Positions 52,001-64,000 of a stretch of DNA of 64,000 nucleotides are shown here, piece by piece. Every line of letters begins with the position of its first letter. Position 1 is the first letter of the stretch. Source of the stretch: Gadus chalcogrammus (Eukaryota; Chordata; Actinopteri; Gadiformes; Gadidae); contig NC_079413.1 in assembly GCF_026213295.1 (NCBI RefSeq), positions 22,984,267 through 23,048,266 of the forward strand, written 5' to 3'. The notes below the pieces were generated by a model. That model worked only from the letters and a program-made list of their open reading frames with translations. It was not told the origin of the DNA and made no database searches. The translations under genes and the position numbers were made by a program.

Positions 52001-53900
52001 GGGATTTCAAATCTACAAAACAGCTTGAAAATACACTCGCAAAATCAAATGATCGCAAAATTAAGGTCCATGGCTTAGCCTAATGTTGATTTCTCAGTCC
52101 CCACCCCAGAATATTGTGCATCTTTGTCCACTAAACAATCACTGTTCTAGGTAAAGTCTGTGTTGTATGACTTGTATCACTCGTGTTGGATTTCTTGTCC
52201 CCCTCCCTGCCACACAGACAGGCACAAACACACAATCACACAATCGAGTACAGAGCAGCAACCCCATACACTTACTCTCGCACAGTATGTAGTTGAGAGA
52301 CGAGATCAGTCAGCTCAATAGTTTAAGATGCTGCCCCTCCACAACCCCTCTTAAGGAGAAAAAAATGTGTACAACAATACAATCATATTCTATTTGTAAA
52401 CAGGTAAAAGCCACTTGACTTATTGTTGCATCTTCGGACACAATTAGAATCAAGGCAATGAAATGTGGACGACTTTTGCACCGTTAAAAATATATAGAGC
52501 AAGACTAAATAATTTTGTTTGGTTTCCTTTTTTTTTTCTGGGTTTTCTTTTTTCATAGCTTTTTTTTTCTTTTTTTGTCAACCTTTGCTTTCCTCAAACA
52601 CATTACTTTGTGACAGTGAGAGCGATTCACAAGAAGGTCATAATGGTTCGCATTGTATACTTAGACATTTTTAAAAACACTTGTGAAACGTGGAAAGAGA
52701 AAAGACAACGAAAAAGAGAAAGGAAAGTGCCTCTCTCTCTGGGCTTTGCGAGAGGCGTTACAGTATGCATAGATACAGGTTTTGCCTCTTCTCTTGGTTT
52801 TTTTTTTTCTCTGAATTTACGAACAAACCACCCACTTGATAGTGAGCCAGTGACTCGGTCACATGCACACGCTGACAGAAAACAAACAGGCCACACAGAT
52901 TCCTCTGGTTGGGTCGGCGAGTGGCGGGGGCGGGGCGGGGGGGAGCAGGGACAGGAAAATAAAGCATGGAAGCAAGAGAAGGCATGAGCGAGAGCTAGGG
53001 CAGGCGAGAGAGCGAGCAGCGGGCCTGGACCGGCCACTCCTCGGGGAGGGGGACAAGGAAGGAGGGACAAGGAAGGAGAGACATGGAAGGAGACGCTCCG
53101 AGGGGGGGGGGGGGGACATGGAAGGAGCTGCTCCGAGGGGAGGGGGGGACAGGGAAGGAGCTTCTCCGAGGGGAGGGGTGAGACATGGAGGGAGCTTCTC
53201 CGAGGGGAGGGGGGGGACATGGAGGAGCTTCTCCGAGGGGAGGGGGGGGACATGGAAGGGGGGGGGGGGGGGGTGAAAGGAAGCGGTTGCGGACAGTAGG
53301 ATGGCGAGCATCTGCAGCTTTAAAGCAGTTATTTGGCAGAGAAGAAAAAAAAAACACAACAAAACTTACAGACCTATACGTAGTTTTCAGTGCTAGAAGT
53401 TGGATTTTCCTTTCCTACAAGAGTAGTAGTTTATTATTATTATTATTATTAAACTACACAGGGGACAGGGGAACTGGCTTTGATTTCCTGAGAACCATCG
53501 CTGGTTATTTAGCAGACAAAAAAAGAGGAATAGTTTCAAAAACCAACGCCATGGCCAAAAACACTGATCCGAATTCACGAGTTTACAAAGCATTGTCTTC
53601 ATCCCTCAATAACAGTTTTAATTCGTTTTTTCTGTCTATTTTTGGTAATTTTATTTTTTTTGTAGAACGTTTTTCGTATTTTTTTTTTTTTTTGTATTTT
53701 TTGCTTATTTTATTCCATTTTTCTCTTTTAAAATGAATGAAGAATGAACACACCTTCTGCTCCGAAGTCTTGTAAACAAGAGGTTGCAGTGTGGCACCTC
53801 CAAAAAACAATTGAAAGCCTATTCTGAAAGTGCTGTTCCCCTCTTGCCCACTAGAGGGGGCACCAGGGGGCTTGCTAAAAGTCCTCACGCACATCCAACA
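49075..53900 (-). other. Inverted partial copy of tnrc6a 3' UTR
   Basis: Mirror of 24236-29095, starting at the poly(A) signal (TTTATT at 49094-49099) and truncated by the gap. No tnrc6a coding sequence accompanies it. Confidence 0.93.
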
Positions 53901-54000
53901 NNNNNNNNNNNNNNNNNNNNNNNNNNNNNNNNNNNNNNNNNNNNNNNNNNNNNNNNNNNNNNNNNNNNNNNNNNNNNNNNNNNNNNNNNNNNNNNNNNNN
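53901..54000. other. Assembly gap (100 N)
   Basis: Exactly 100 N, the usual placeholder for a gap of unknown size. The palindrome arm stops at its left edge and the sequence on the right edge is unrelated. Confidence 0.99.
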
Positions 54001-54925
54001 TTTTCATGACTGATAGGGCCTGAGGAAAATGCATGTGATGTGTGTAGCACCCCATTCCTACCGGGAATTCTGCCCAAATGTACAATAATACATTTTATTT
54101 ATTTCGATGCACATGTAGGGTTTTATTTTAGTTTCCATGTGTCCCACGTGGGGGGTGTTTGGGTTGACAATCCATATGCTTTGTAATATCTTTATTATAG
54201 AAAAAACATTTAATTACCGAGGCACTGTTGGTACGATTCGGGCGCTGTAAAAAGAGCGGGCAGAACGAAGCGAGGTTTTCTGAAAATGACAGCCTCCCCG
54301 TACTCTCTGCTCCCTTCCTGGGATCCTTCGCGTGGAGAAGTGTTGCTTTCATACCCCTATGGTGGAACCGCATGTGTGCAAATGAGATTCACTCTCCAGA
54401 GGGACTCCCTGAACCTATCAGGGAACAGATTACCAGATTGGTCAGAAATGAGCAGGGAGAGGACTCAAATCGAAATTGTCTCATTCAGATGCAGGCGCAG
54501 TCGACTCAAAGCACATATCACTCTCTGATAGCTGATGGATGTCAGTGGCATTTCTAAAAAAAAGTACACTCAAATAACAGCTCCTAAATCTTACCTATAC
54601 AACCATTTTTAATACATTTTAGATTTGTCTTTGACAGCCCTTATCCAGAGCAGGACTACCGAGCCATGCGCCCAAGAGAACCGCCCAACTCTGTCGTGTT
54701 CCTAACGACATCCTTAGCCCGGGCCCTACTTGCTGGCAGGCTGCATATGGCCGGACGTTCATCCAGAACCGAACGCTAGTAACTCGACACCCCTCATCAC
54801 AAAACTAAATAAACTAGCTAAATAAAATAAAATAGCTAAATAAACTAGCAGGCGAAAGTTGTCGCTTGTCAAATTCAGACTACTTCACACCTGAACCAGG
54901 TAGAGGAACGCTCTGAACAAGGCAA
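54001..54925. other. Flank after the gap
   Basis: No gene recognised. A dispersed repeat at about 54390-54620 is related to 60680-60900. A 109-codon frame at 54228-54557 lies mostly in this repeat and is not called. Confidence 0.5.
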
Positions 54926-55319
54926 TAGTCCTTTTTCCATCAGATTTTCAAGCGAATTAACCCTTAAAGCGAATTAATTTGTAGCGACATAAGAAGCGCC
55001 TAAACGGTTTTCCATCGACAGAATGATTATAGCGAATTAAAATTGTGTCACAATGCCCCGTGTTGAAGCGCATTTTTCTGACCCGCTAGATGATTTTCCA
55101 TCAACAATCTGCATGCGCGACATTCTATATCGCTTCAGCCGTTTTCCATTACTTTTATGTCGCTAGAACTTTCCCAAAACCACCTCTGCAGAGCGAATTA
55201 ACTTAGTGCGACAAAATCGGCGTTAGAGCGATATAACCCTTTTTCCATCACATATGTCGCACTAACTTTTGATTCGCATCATTTTAAAGCGCATTATCTT
55301 TTTGATGGAAAAAGGACTA
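54926..55319. mobile_element. 394-bp MITE with TA flanks
   Basis: Perfect 17-bp terminal inverted sequence TAGTCCTTTTTCCATCA (54926-54942) against TGATGGAAAAAGGACTA (55303-55319). The outer TA may be the target duplication. Internal GCGAATTAA and TTTTCCAT motifs recur in both orientations. There is no coding capacity. Confidence 0.82.
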
Positions 55320-56843
55320 ATGAGAGAAACTGTTGGCCTTGCGAAGCACAACTAATTGTTTTTGCACAAAATCTAACACATGGTTGCGGTATATACTGTG
55401 TGTACGTCTTTATTCTCATCGCTACGTGCTGCTGTCCTACTGCCAGGTTGTTTCAGGATCCGAGCCACCAACATGTTAAAGTGATTACGTTCGCTGGTAA
55501 TCTATTTACAGTATATTGGTGGCTTCTTAATGTCTAAATTACCTTCTTTTTTTCCCTCACCGTGTCACATTTTCCAATTTCATGGCAGTGCCTCTGGCTC
55601 CAGCTAAAGTGTTAATACTGTTTGCTTGCGGTGCCAGCCATATTCATCATACATATTCCATTACATCCTTCGCCTTATGTACTCATTATGCAGGCCGCTG
55701 TATAATAAATGGTGCATAAGACATTCTGGCCCTGTCCAATTTATGGCTGGAGACACTGACGATGTAATGTGAAATTAGACGGAACTTATCGACCTCATAA
55801 TGAATACATTCACGTCCTGATACTTTTATAGACTAGCAGCATATTAAGGACGAAAGGAAAAACATTAGACATCTATGAATGCGGCTGTCTTCCGCAGGTT
55901 TCACTGGATGAAGGTTGAGGTTGTTTGTGATGTTACTTTGTCTATAAAGGTTAGAAGAGTTTTGAAACCAACCTTGTACCTCTACTGTGGCTATTACTTC
56001 TCTTGAATGAAACCCCCTTCCCTTGAAAGAAACCCAACAGAAAACTTGCTGCCCTTAATGTGCTGCACATTCATATAAAAACTAATAAATATTACAAAAT
56101 AGTTTAGGTTGGGTGGCCGGAAGTGTAATAACAATAATAGTAAAAGAGATTTATATAGGGCCTTTCCAAACTCTAGGACGCTTTACAACGTGGGCTGGAA
56201 CATAGAAAACAAACAAACGAGGAAGTGATGTTGTCCCTAAGCCAGAGCATATATAAATGAACTGATACAAATAATTAACGGAGTATCCAGAAGCATCACA
56301 GCCTTCTAGAATCTGCTGAATATCTGTGTGTGAGTGTGTGTTGATGAGCAGTGACAACCACATGAACATCAGCCGATCCTGTTAAACCCTTAATGGGGGA
56401 GTGAGGTTTGTCTTGTCACTTAACCTATCAAAGACGAAACTCTTTCACTCTTTCACCCCAGCAGCCTAAAGCCTTGACGTCCTTCATTTCCCTCAGCTTT
56501 TCCCTTTTCTCTACTGTTTCTGATGTCTTCCCCATGAGCCCAGCATGCCTGTGTCCTGTCCTACTCGGGTATGGATGAGCGACACTAAACCCTAAACCCT
56601 AAACGGCTGCGGCGGCTGACAAACAAACAAACAAATGAAGAAGCAGAAACAATAAGAATGCTTAGTGTGACACAGACGGCTACACAGCGGGGGCGGCTTT
56701 GGCGTGTGCAGTTTAGCGTGTGATTTCCGAGACAGAAACAACGAGGGGAGGGTATGGAAGAAGACAGGAGACGGAGGAGACGTAAGGGGGCATACACAGA
56801 GGACTGATGGAAGACGTACGTCTGACTGTACCGGGGGTTCACC
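55320..56843. other. Intergenic
   Basis: No gene seen. About 55550-55830 is a mixed-composition stretch with homeodomain-type cores (TTAATA, ATAAATGG, CATAATGAAT) that looks like candidate conserved non-coding DNA. At 56148-56190, TTATATAGGGCCTTTCC...CGCTTTACAA is a common teleost interspersed repeat tail. Confidence 0.35.
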
Positions 56844-56921
56844 GCCAGGGCTGGGTGGTTAAGGAGTTGGACTCGAAATATGTCCAATGTTTCCCCGCGC
56901 GGGTTCGAACATGGCTTGCAG
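56844..56921 (+). pseudogene. tRNA-Ser(CGA) pseudogene or tRNA-derived fragment
   Basis: GGGTGGTTAAGGAGTTGGAC (D-arm and anticodon stem), the loop CTCGAAA with CGA anticodon, a variable arm with CCCCGCG and the T-loop GGGTTCGAAC resemble tRNA-Ser(CGA). Four extra bases (TATG) interrupt the anticodon arm, the T stem is mismatched, and the acceptor ends do not pair well. It is therefore not functional. Confidence 0.6.
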
Positions 56922-58887
56922 AGTTTGGAAAGGCAGCAGTATTTGGAGTTTTAGCTTCAGAGAGTTGAATGAATGAATGCCACTAAATAGATCACACTGG
57001 TGCAGATTTTGCCAACATGTCACACCACACAATAACAGGTTAAATCCATTACCTGACAAATGAGTCCTGATTCTCAAAACGTAAAACCCTAGCGATCGCA
57101 ATTGCAATTGTCTTAAACAAACATTGCGTACATCCTACAGAGCTGTTGACAAAAGTCATGGAGACGGAGTGAACATGGACTGGAGCTGTCACAGCAGGAG
57201 TTTGAATCCATCACACTTTCCCTTTTTTTTTGCCATGGATTATGTCATGGTTATCGGTCAGCGTGGCTCCCAATTGGCTATCGTGTTTCCCAGGTAACAA
57301 TCCGTTCACTGCGTGCTGGGCTGACCTTGGGGTTCCCCCAGACTACATGATATCGGTTCGTAAATATTGAACATGTTTAATATTTGATGTGTTGAATCTG
57401 TGCGGCCCGATACGTTTTTGTGAAGTAAAATCCAATCATAACATGCCCCAACCCATAGGTTAATCTTACAGAAAATGTAATTGTTGAATCTGGGAAATCG
57501 GGGCCAAAATTGGGCTAATCCCCAGTAGTGTTTCCCGCCCTTAAACCTTTCCAGACGTAAGCAGGTGCCTTTTCTGTTTGTTTTGTACTTTGACTGGGTC
57601 CGTTTCATCTTGATGGCTCCCCAAGTCATTCAGGTAGAAGATGTGCATGCTAACCAATGATATCCATCGTTGTTCACCAAGGCGAGGTGTGTATGGATGT
57701 GTGGAGACTCGTACGGGCAGCGGTTGATTTCTGATGTCCGTGCCCAAGAGAGGGTTCTGCTTCTCAGACTCTTATAGTGTAATGCCACAGTGTGTGTGTG
57801 TGTGGATGTGTGGATGTTGTGGAGCTCCGACTTCGATAAATGGGTCAGATTGATGCTCAAGCTCCACAGACATATGGTGATTTTTTATACAACATCGCTC
57901 ATTATATTGACCCCCCCCTCCCTCCCTCCCCCCCCTTCCTAGAGGTCTTAGCCCAAAACCGCTTTAAGTTAATCAGACAGTATTTAAATTCAAACCGAAA
58001 CAGTTGGTGGACTTAGACTTTAAAAAGATCTCTGTGTACCACCACGAGTCATACAATTTGTGTGTGGTTTAAACTCCATTTTCTATTAAAATGCTCGATA
58101 AAATGAACATACGGTCAGAGTGGCCGAGTAAATAATAAGCAAGGCTGTCCGAAGTAAACCAGAAAAGAGACGCGAAAAGGGCAGATAAGAGCTGTTCTTC
58201 TCTTGGAGACGTCTGAATGAAGACACATGACAGAGAAACACAGGCAAGCAGGCGGAGATGGACTCAAAGAAAAGGGAACAGGCTCAGCTTACAAAGAAGA
58301 ATAATATATTCTTATTGAGAAGAAAAGCAGGCAGGCCCACCTGGCCGGTCAGGACCATTAATAGCTGTGCTGCATTATGCATGCAGGCCCAACGAGTGCA
58401 TGGAGGAATCTGCGCTTTTAATTTGAAGCCATTCCCCCTGTCAGTATCTATTAGGTCACTCGCTCCCCGGGCCAGTCCTCTGTCAACACTCGGGTCTAAT
58501 TACAACGCAGGAGAGAGAGGCTCCGCTTCACTGGCCCGAGCCGAGGCAATAAGCCGCCCAGCAGCTGCCAGAAGACTCTGTCCTCCCCGTACCACCAACA
58601 CCGCCCATTACCACCAACTCCCAGCAGCCGTGAAACCCAGCTGTGATAGAAGCCCCATCGGCCGACGGCACGGCAGTCCATCTGGAAGGTGGACGCCACT
58701 GGGCTGGGGGGAGAGAACGTTGGTCACTCACTCGGGTTTGTTTGTACGTTTACTAGCAGCACATCCATGGATGAGGCGTAGCCGTTCTGAATGATCGAGG
58801 TGAGCCAGCTCAGGCACTTCCGCATGCTCATTTGTTATGCGCTTTATAAGCTCCCGGGAGCTTCTATGTTAGGCTCGGTACCTGGCT
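56922..58887. other. Intergenic
   Basis: No gene recognised. C-rich runs occur at 57911-57938. About 58330-58510 looks like a candidate conserved non-coding element (CATTAAT, TTTTAATTTG cores). Confidence 0.35.
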
Positions 58888-59395
58888 GAGGCCACGTTTA
58901 TACGTAGCAGGGTATTTACAGAAACGAATATTTCCCCCCCTCCGTTTTCAAAAATAACATTGTGCACACAACATCGTTTTCAATAAAGTTGTCGTTTACA
59001 TCAAAACGCATAAATACGCCGTTGAGCGCCATTATAACTATGCCAAACCTATGGGCGGCAGTGTAGGGAGAAGGATAAAGCCATGCAAGCCAATCAGAAT
59101 CCTCAGAATCAACAACATCGAATAACACGAGCGTCTTCCTGTAACAAACAAACTGCAAACATAGGGCGCTCATATTATATGACGTTAAGCATTTCCTGGC
59201 GCATAATGTGACGCTTCAGAACCTAAAACCCTGTTTCTCCCCGTTGACACGACAACACATAACCGGCGTTTTCAGAAATCTCCACTTTGGCTGGAGTTTT
59301 TAGAAATAATAGTTTTCTGTGACAACGGTGTTTTTGTGTAGAGGCCAAACCGCGTGGAAATATCTGCGTTTTCCCTTCGTGTAAACGGGGCCTGA
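58888..59395. mobile_element. hAT-like MITE
   Basis: The ends are inverted and related: GAGGCCACGTTTATACG at the left against CGTGTAAACGGGGCCTGA at the right. The ~500-bp body contains GTTTTCA/AAAACGC motifs in both orientations, common in teleost non-autonomous elements. No clear 8-bp target duplication was seen. Confidence 0.55.
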
Positions 59396-62120
59396 ATGTC
59401 CTGTTTTTTGTTGTGTATCTGACAGTACAGGTTCCCTATTGTCTCATTTCTTCACTCACTGCACCTTGGGCGACGTTTAATCGCCGTAGCTGAGTTGTGT
59501 TGCGAGAGTGTAGCGGCATTCACAGACAAGGAAAGATACCTGTTTCTGTACCTCGCTGGTAATTTACCCCTTCCAGATAAATTGAGATTGCACTACTTTC
59601 CTTTCTGCTTAGATCTTGCCTGCTGCTTTCTTGTGCGTTTGTTTCCGGTTGTGTCTGTTTAATGTGTGTGTGTGTGTGTGTGTGTGTGTGTTGTGTGTGT
59701 TTAACGGATAACCCAGCGGGGGAAGGTGTGGACCCCTTCTTCACGTCCCAAATATTAGTTCTCTTTGTCGTTTTGAGTGTGTGCACATGGTTTCAGTGAG
59801 CCGCCCTCCCTGAAGCGATCAGGGTGCCGTCTTATCCTTCCACTGTGTAGCGCGGTGCGTCTGTGTTCTTTAAGGTTCGGATTAAGGACGAGTCGCCGGG
59901 CCCATTATAACCCCCCCCCCCCCCCCCCCCGTGTGCAGCTGTTACCCAGTGACGACTGGTTCCATCTCGTTGGTTTTCTATATCGGTGACAGCGTTGCAT
60001 CGGTAAAGACGGATGGATAAATAGCTCATCTTTTAATTTGTTGTTTGCAAATCCATAAATGGAGGCGGAGATACATAGACGGACTGACGGCGAGATCCAT
60101 CAGCAACGAAAGCATTCAGAGACGCGGAGACCACCAACCTCCAGTGATTCACCAAAACACCGGCGCAGTTTGATCCGTTTCAAATTCCAAACCGTCTGGG
60201 CTTCATCTGTCTGACCCATGTGGTGAAGCAAGTCGAAAAATGCCTCGTTTCTGGCGCACCTCCAATGGCAGCGAGCCAAGGCAAAGCTGCTGATGGCAAC
60301 ATGAGGGATCACCGTGTTTACAAAGACCCTCCAGTCTCCCGGCCCTAGCTGTTTACAAGGTCACTCCTCTGCAACACCAACAATCCGAACATTTGTCCAG
60401 TGTACTTTTCCTACAAGCACGGGTTAACCCTCATCTCAAAACCAGAGTTGATTTTGCATCCTGTGGCCTGCAATGTGTTGAATTCATAAGGCTCTCTGGA
60501 TCTAGAGAGGCTGGAGGTAGATTTTTTGGATTTGTAAAGCGCTAGGGAGCAGAAAAGAGCAGAAGCCAGGGAGATATTGAAACTAAACAACCCAAAAAAC
60601 ATCCCGTTCCTCCATGCTCCATCACTACCTGTGTTATTTCGCCATTCGCAAGTGTTACCTTCCAGACACCTTTGATTGACAGGCAGGGTAGATTCCCCAA
60701 ACTAATCAGGGACAAGATTTGCAGATTAGACAGTAATGAGCCTGGAGCATACAAGTCGACAATCTGAATGCAGAGTCAGGTCTGAACCAAACAAATAATC
60801 TCACAGAGCACATGATAAAAGTAAAATAAAATAATATAAATTATAATTATTATGATTAACACTGAAATAAAAGCTGTTAAATCGTACCTACAGTACCTTA
60901 ATAAATTAGTTTTCGTAATAAATTAGAACACAAAACCAAGTGCATGGGCAATTAGTGCCGTAGAGTGTGAATAAAAGAGATAAATACGGCCACTATGGAA
61001 ATTCCTCTTTATGTAAAGACCTCATATGTGCACGTGTGTGTGCACTAGGTTATAATAATAAAAAAATAATAATAGATAGAATTTATATAGCGCTTTTTTG
61101 GAGCTCACTCAAAGACACTTTCCATAGAAAAATTAAAGATACAGAAGAATTAAAAATAAAACAAATGTTTTGAATAGTCAGGTGTGGTAAGGGTTGCGTA
61201 TGTTTTGGGGGAGGGGGTTCCAGGGGCAGCAAGTTATGCACACAGGAATCTCCTTCAGAACACACTACAGGGAAACTCACCAAATATATTCGTCTCGCCT
61301 GCTTGAGTCAATCAGAATATTCATCCCAATCCAACAATGATTCTTCTTTCTCCAAAACAATATTGGGTTACACGTGGTTGTGTGCGTGTCAGACTGAGGG
61401 CCCCGGGATAGGAACAATGCCGTGCTCCTGCTTCTCTTCCCCCACTTACTTTAAACCATTCCCCCGTTTCCGTTCACCATCTCTGCCTTTTGCTTGTGTT
61501 TTTGTTTTGTTCCACCAGTGGTTTCTTTTCCCCCTTTGTTTCTCTCCCCACGTTTCCGTCTGCCTCTGCCACCCCTCTCCTGTCCTGCTTTGATGTGCTC
61601 TCCTCTCCTCACCTCTGGATCCCTCCTGTCCCATCTCTTCACACATCCAATCAGTCTGAAGCGCACGGGGCTCCGTCCCCTCTGTGGCTATCAACTCTCC
61701 CCGTCTAACCGACTCGTCTCCTCCCGTCTCTGACACCGCGGCGTACGTCTGTCTAGCGCCCTGTCGCGTCCTGTTGTCCTTTGTGGCCAAAACACGTTGT
61801 CAACGGTAAGAGTCTTTTATCGCTCTCTCACAAACTGAGAGCACACGGGCACTGAGGGAATAGTTATTGCGTGAAACACCTAAATGAAGAGGCCTACAGA
61901 CCTTTTATGAGGCCTTTTGGTTAGTCTGAGTTTGTTAATAGTTATTGTTTTATTTTTTATGGAGTTCTACTCGCATGTTCTGTCTAAGCCCTGTCCAGCA
62001 CTTAGTTAATTAATTGCTTTAATGGAAGCGCTCTTTAAACGGTTATTATTATTATGAAGTCAATGATGGATAATCCCCTCTGCTATTACTGTGTGACATC
62101 CACTCCCCCCTCACCCCGGC
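59396..62120. other. Intergenic
   Basis: No gene recognised. Contains (TG)n at 59663-59700, poly-C at 59910-59930, the second copy of a dispersed repeat (about 60680-60900), and a SINE-like TTTATATAGCGCTTTTTTGG at 61081-61100. About 61990-62100 is A/T-rich and of mixed composition. Confidence 0.4.
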
Positions 62121-62129
62121 TATAAAAGG
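62121..62129 (+). promoter_or_regulatory. TATA-box-like site
   Basis: TATAAAAGG after a C-rich stretch, with a pyrimidine/CA start context about 30 bp downstream. No coding exon recognised downstream in the window. Confidence 0.2.

Positions 62130-64000
<1,871 letters not shown>

Noticed and set aside
54228..54557. 109-codon frame after the gap
   Set aside because: It overlaps a dispersed repeat that recurs at 60680-60900 and has no recognisable domain.
56587..56603. Telomere-like CCCTAAA repeats (also CCCTAACCCTAACCC at 62603-62618)
   Set aside because: Only two to three units each; too short for an interstitial telomere call.
58258..58794. 178-codon frame
   Set aside because: No domain, and the interval looks like non-coding DNA with homeodomain-type cores rather than coding sequence.

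Overview
The window is vertebrate nuclear DNA, almost certainly teleost. The evidence is GC-AG and GT-AG introns, a V-SINE-type tRNA-derived repeat with the usual fish tail, and many (CA)n and poly-C tracts. The extreme simple-repeat density would fit a codfish (Gadiformes), but that is only an inference.

Region 1 (about 1-29,095, + strand) holds most of one gene, tnrc6a (GW182 family; microRNA silencing scaffold). Twenty-one coding exons from 5299 to 23198 join in one open frame of about 1,856 codons. They carry the GW-rich Argonaute-binding half, a UBA-like remnant, a 29-Gln tract, the PAM2 motif, the RRM and the conserved C-terminus. Two weaker candidate 5' exons lie at 2772-3113 and 3770-3817. 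The true N-terminal (Lys-rich) exon is not seen. The 3' UTR is about 5.9 kb and ends near an AATAAA at 29069. Introns contain a hAT remnant with a BED-finger fragment, a V-SINE, a 20-bp minisatellite of about 45 copies that repeats a 5' splice-donor motif, and a 55-bp minisatellite of about 19 copies.

Region 2 (about 29,600-32,010, - strand) is ndufab1, the mitochondrial acyl carrier protein and complex I subunit. It has four coding exons plus a 3' UTR exon, is convergent with tnrc6a, and encodes 156 aa with the phosphopantetheine Ser at residue 112.

Region 3 (32,010-39,087) has no gene I recognise. It has a TIR element with TA flanks (33439-34909) that contains a nested fold-back repeat, a (CT)n block, and a V-SINE broken open by (CA)n expansion.

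Region 4 (39,140-53,900) is the inverted copy of 24,236-39,087: a near-perfect palindrome with arms of about 14.8 kb and a 52-bp spacer, ending exactly at a 100-N gap. It contains a second ndufab1 (+ strand) and an inverted piece of the tnrc6a 3' UTR. Differences between the arms are mostly indels, dinucleotide runs are irregular only in the right arm, and the second ndufab1 has lost one base at a splice junction. An assembly fold-back at a contig end is the simplest explanation; a real inverted duplication is the alternative.

Region 5 (54,001-64,000) is unrelated to the palindrome and has no recognisable protein-coding gene. It contains a 394-bp MITE with TA flanks, a hAT-like MITE, a tRNA-Ser(CGA) pseudogene, two copies of a dispersed repeat, and several stretches that look like conserved non-coding DNA.

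Working together: tnrc6a bridges Argonaute to PABP and deadenylases in cytoplasmic silencing, while ndufab1 acts in mitochondrial fatty-acid synthesis, lipoylation and complex I. They are neighbours without an obvious functional link. Human TNRC6A and NDUFAB1 lie on the same chromosome arm (16p12), which supports the tnrc6a assignment.
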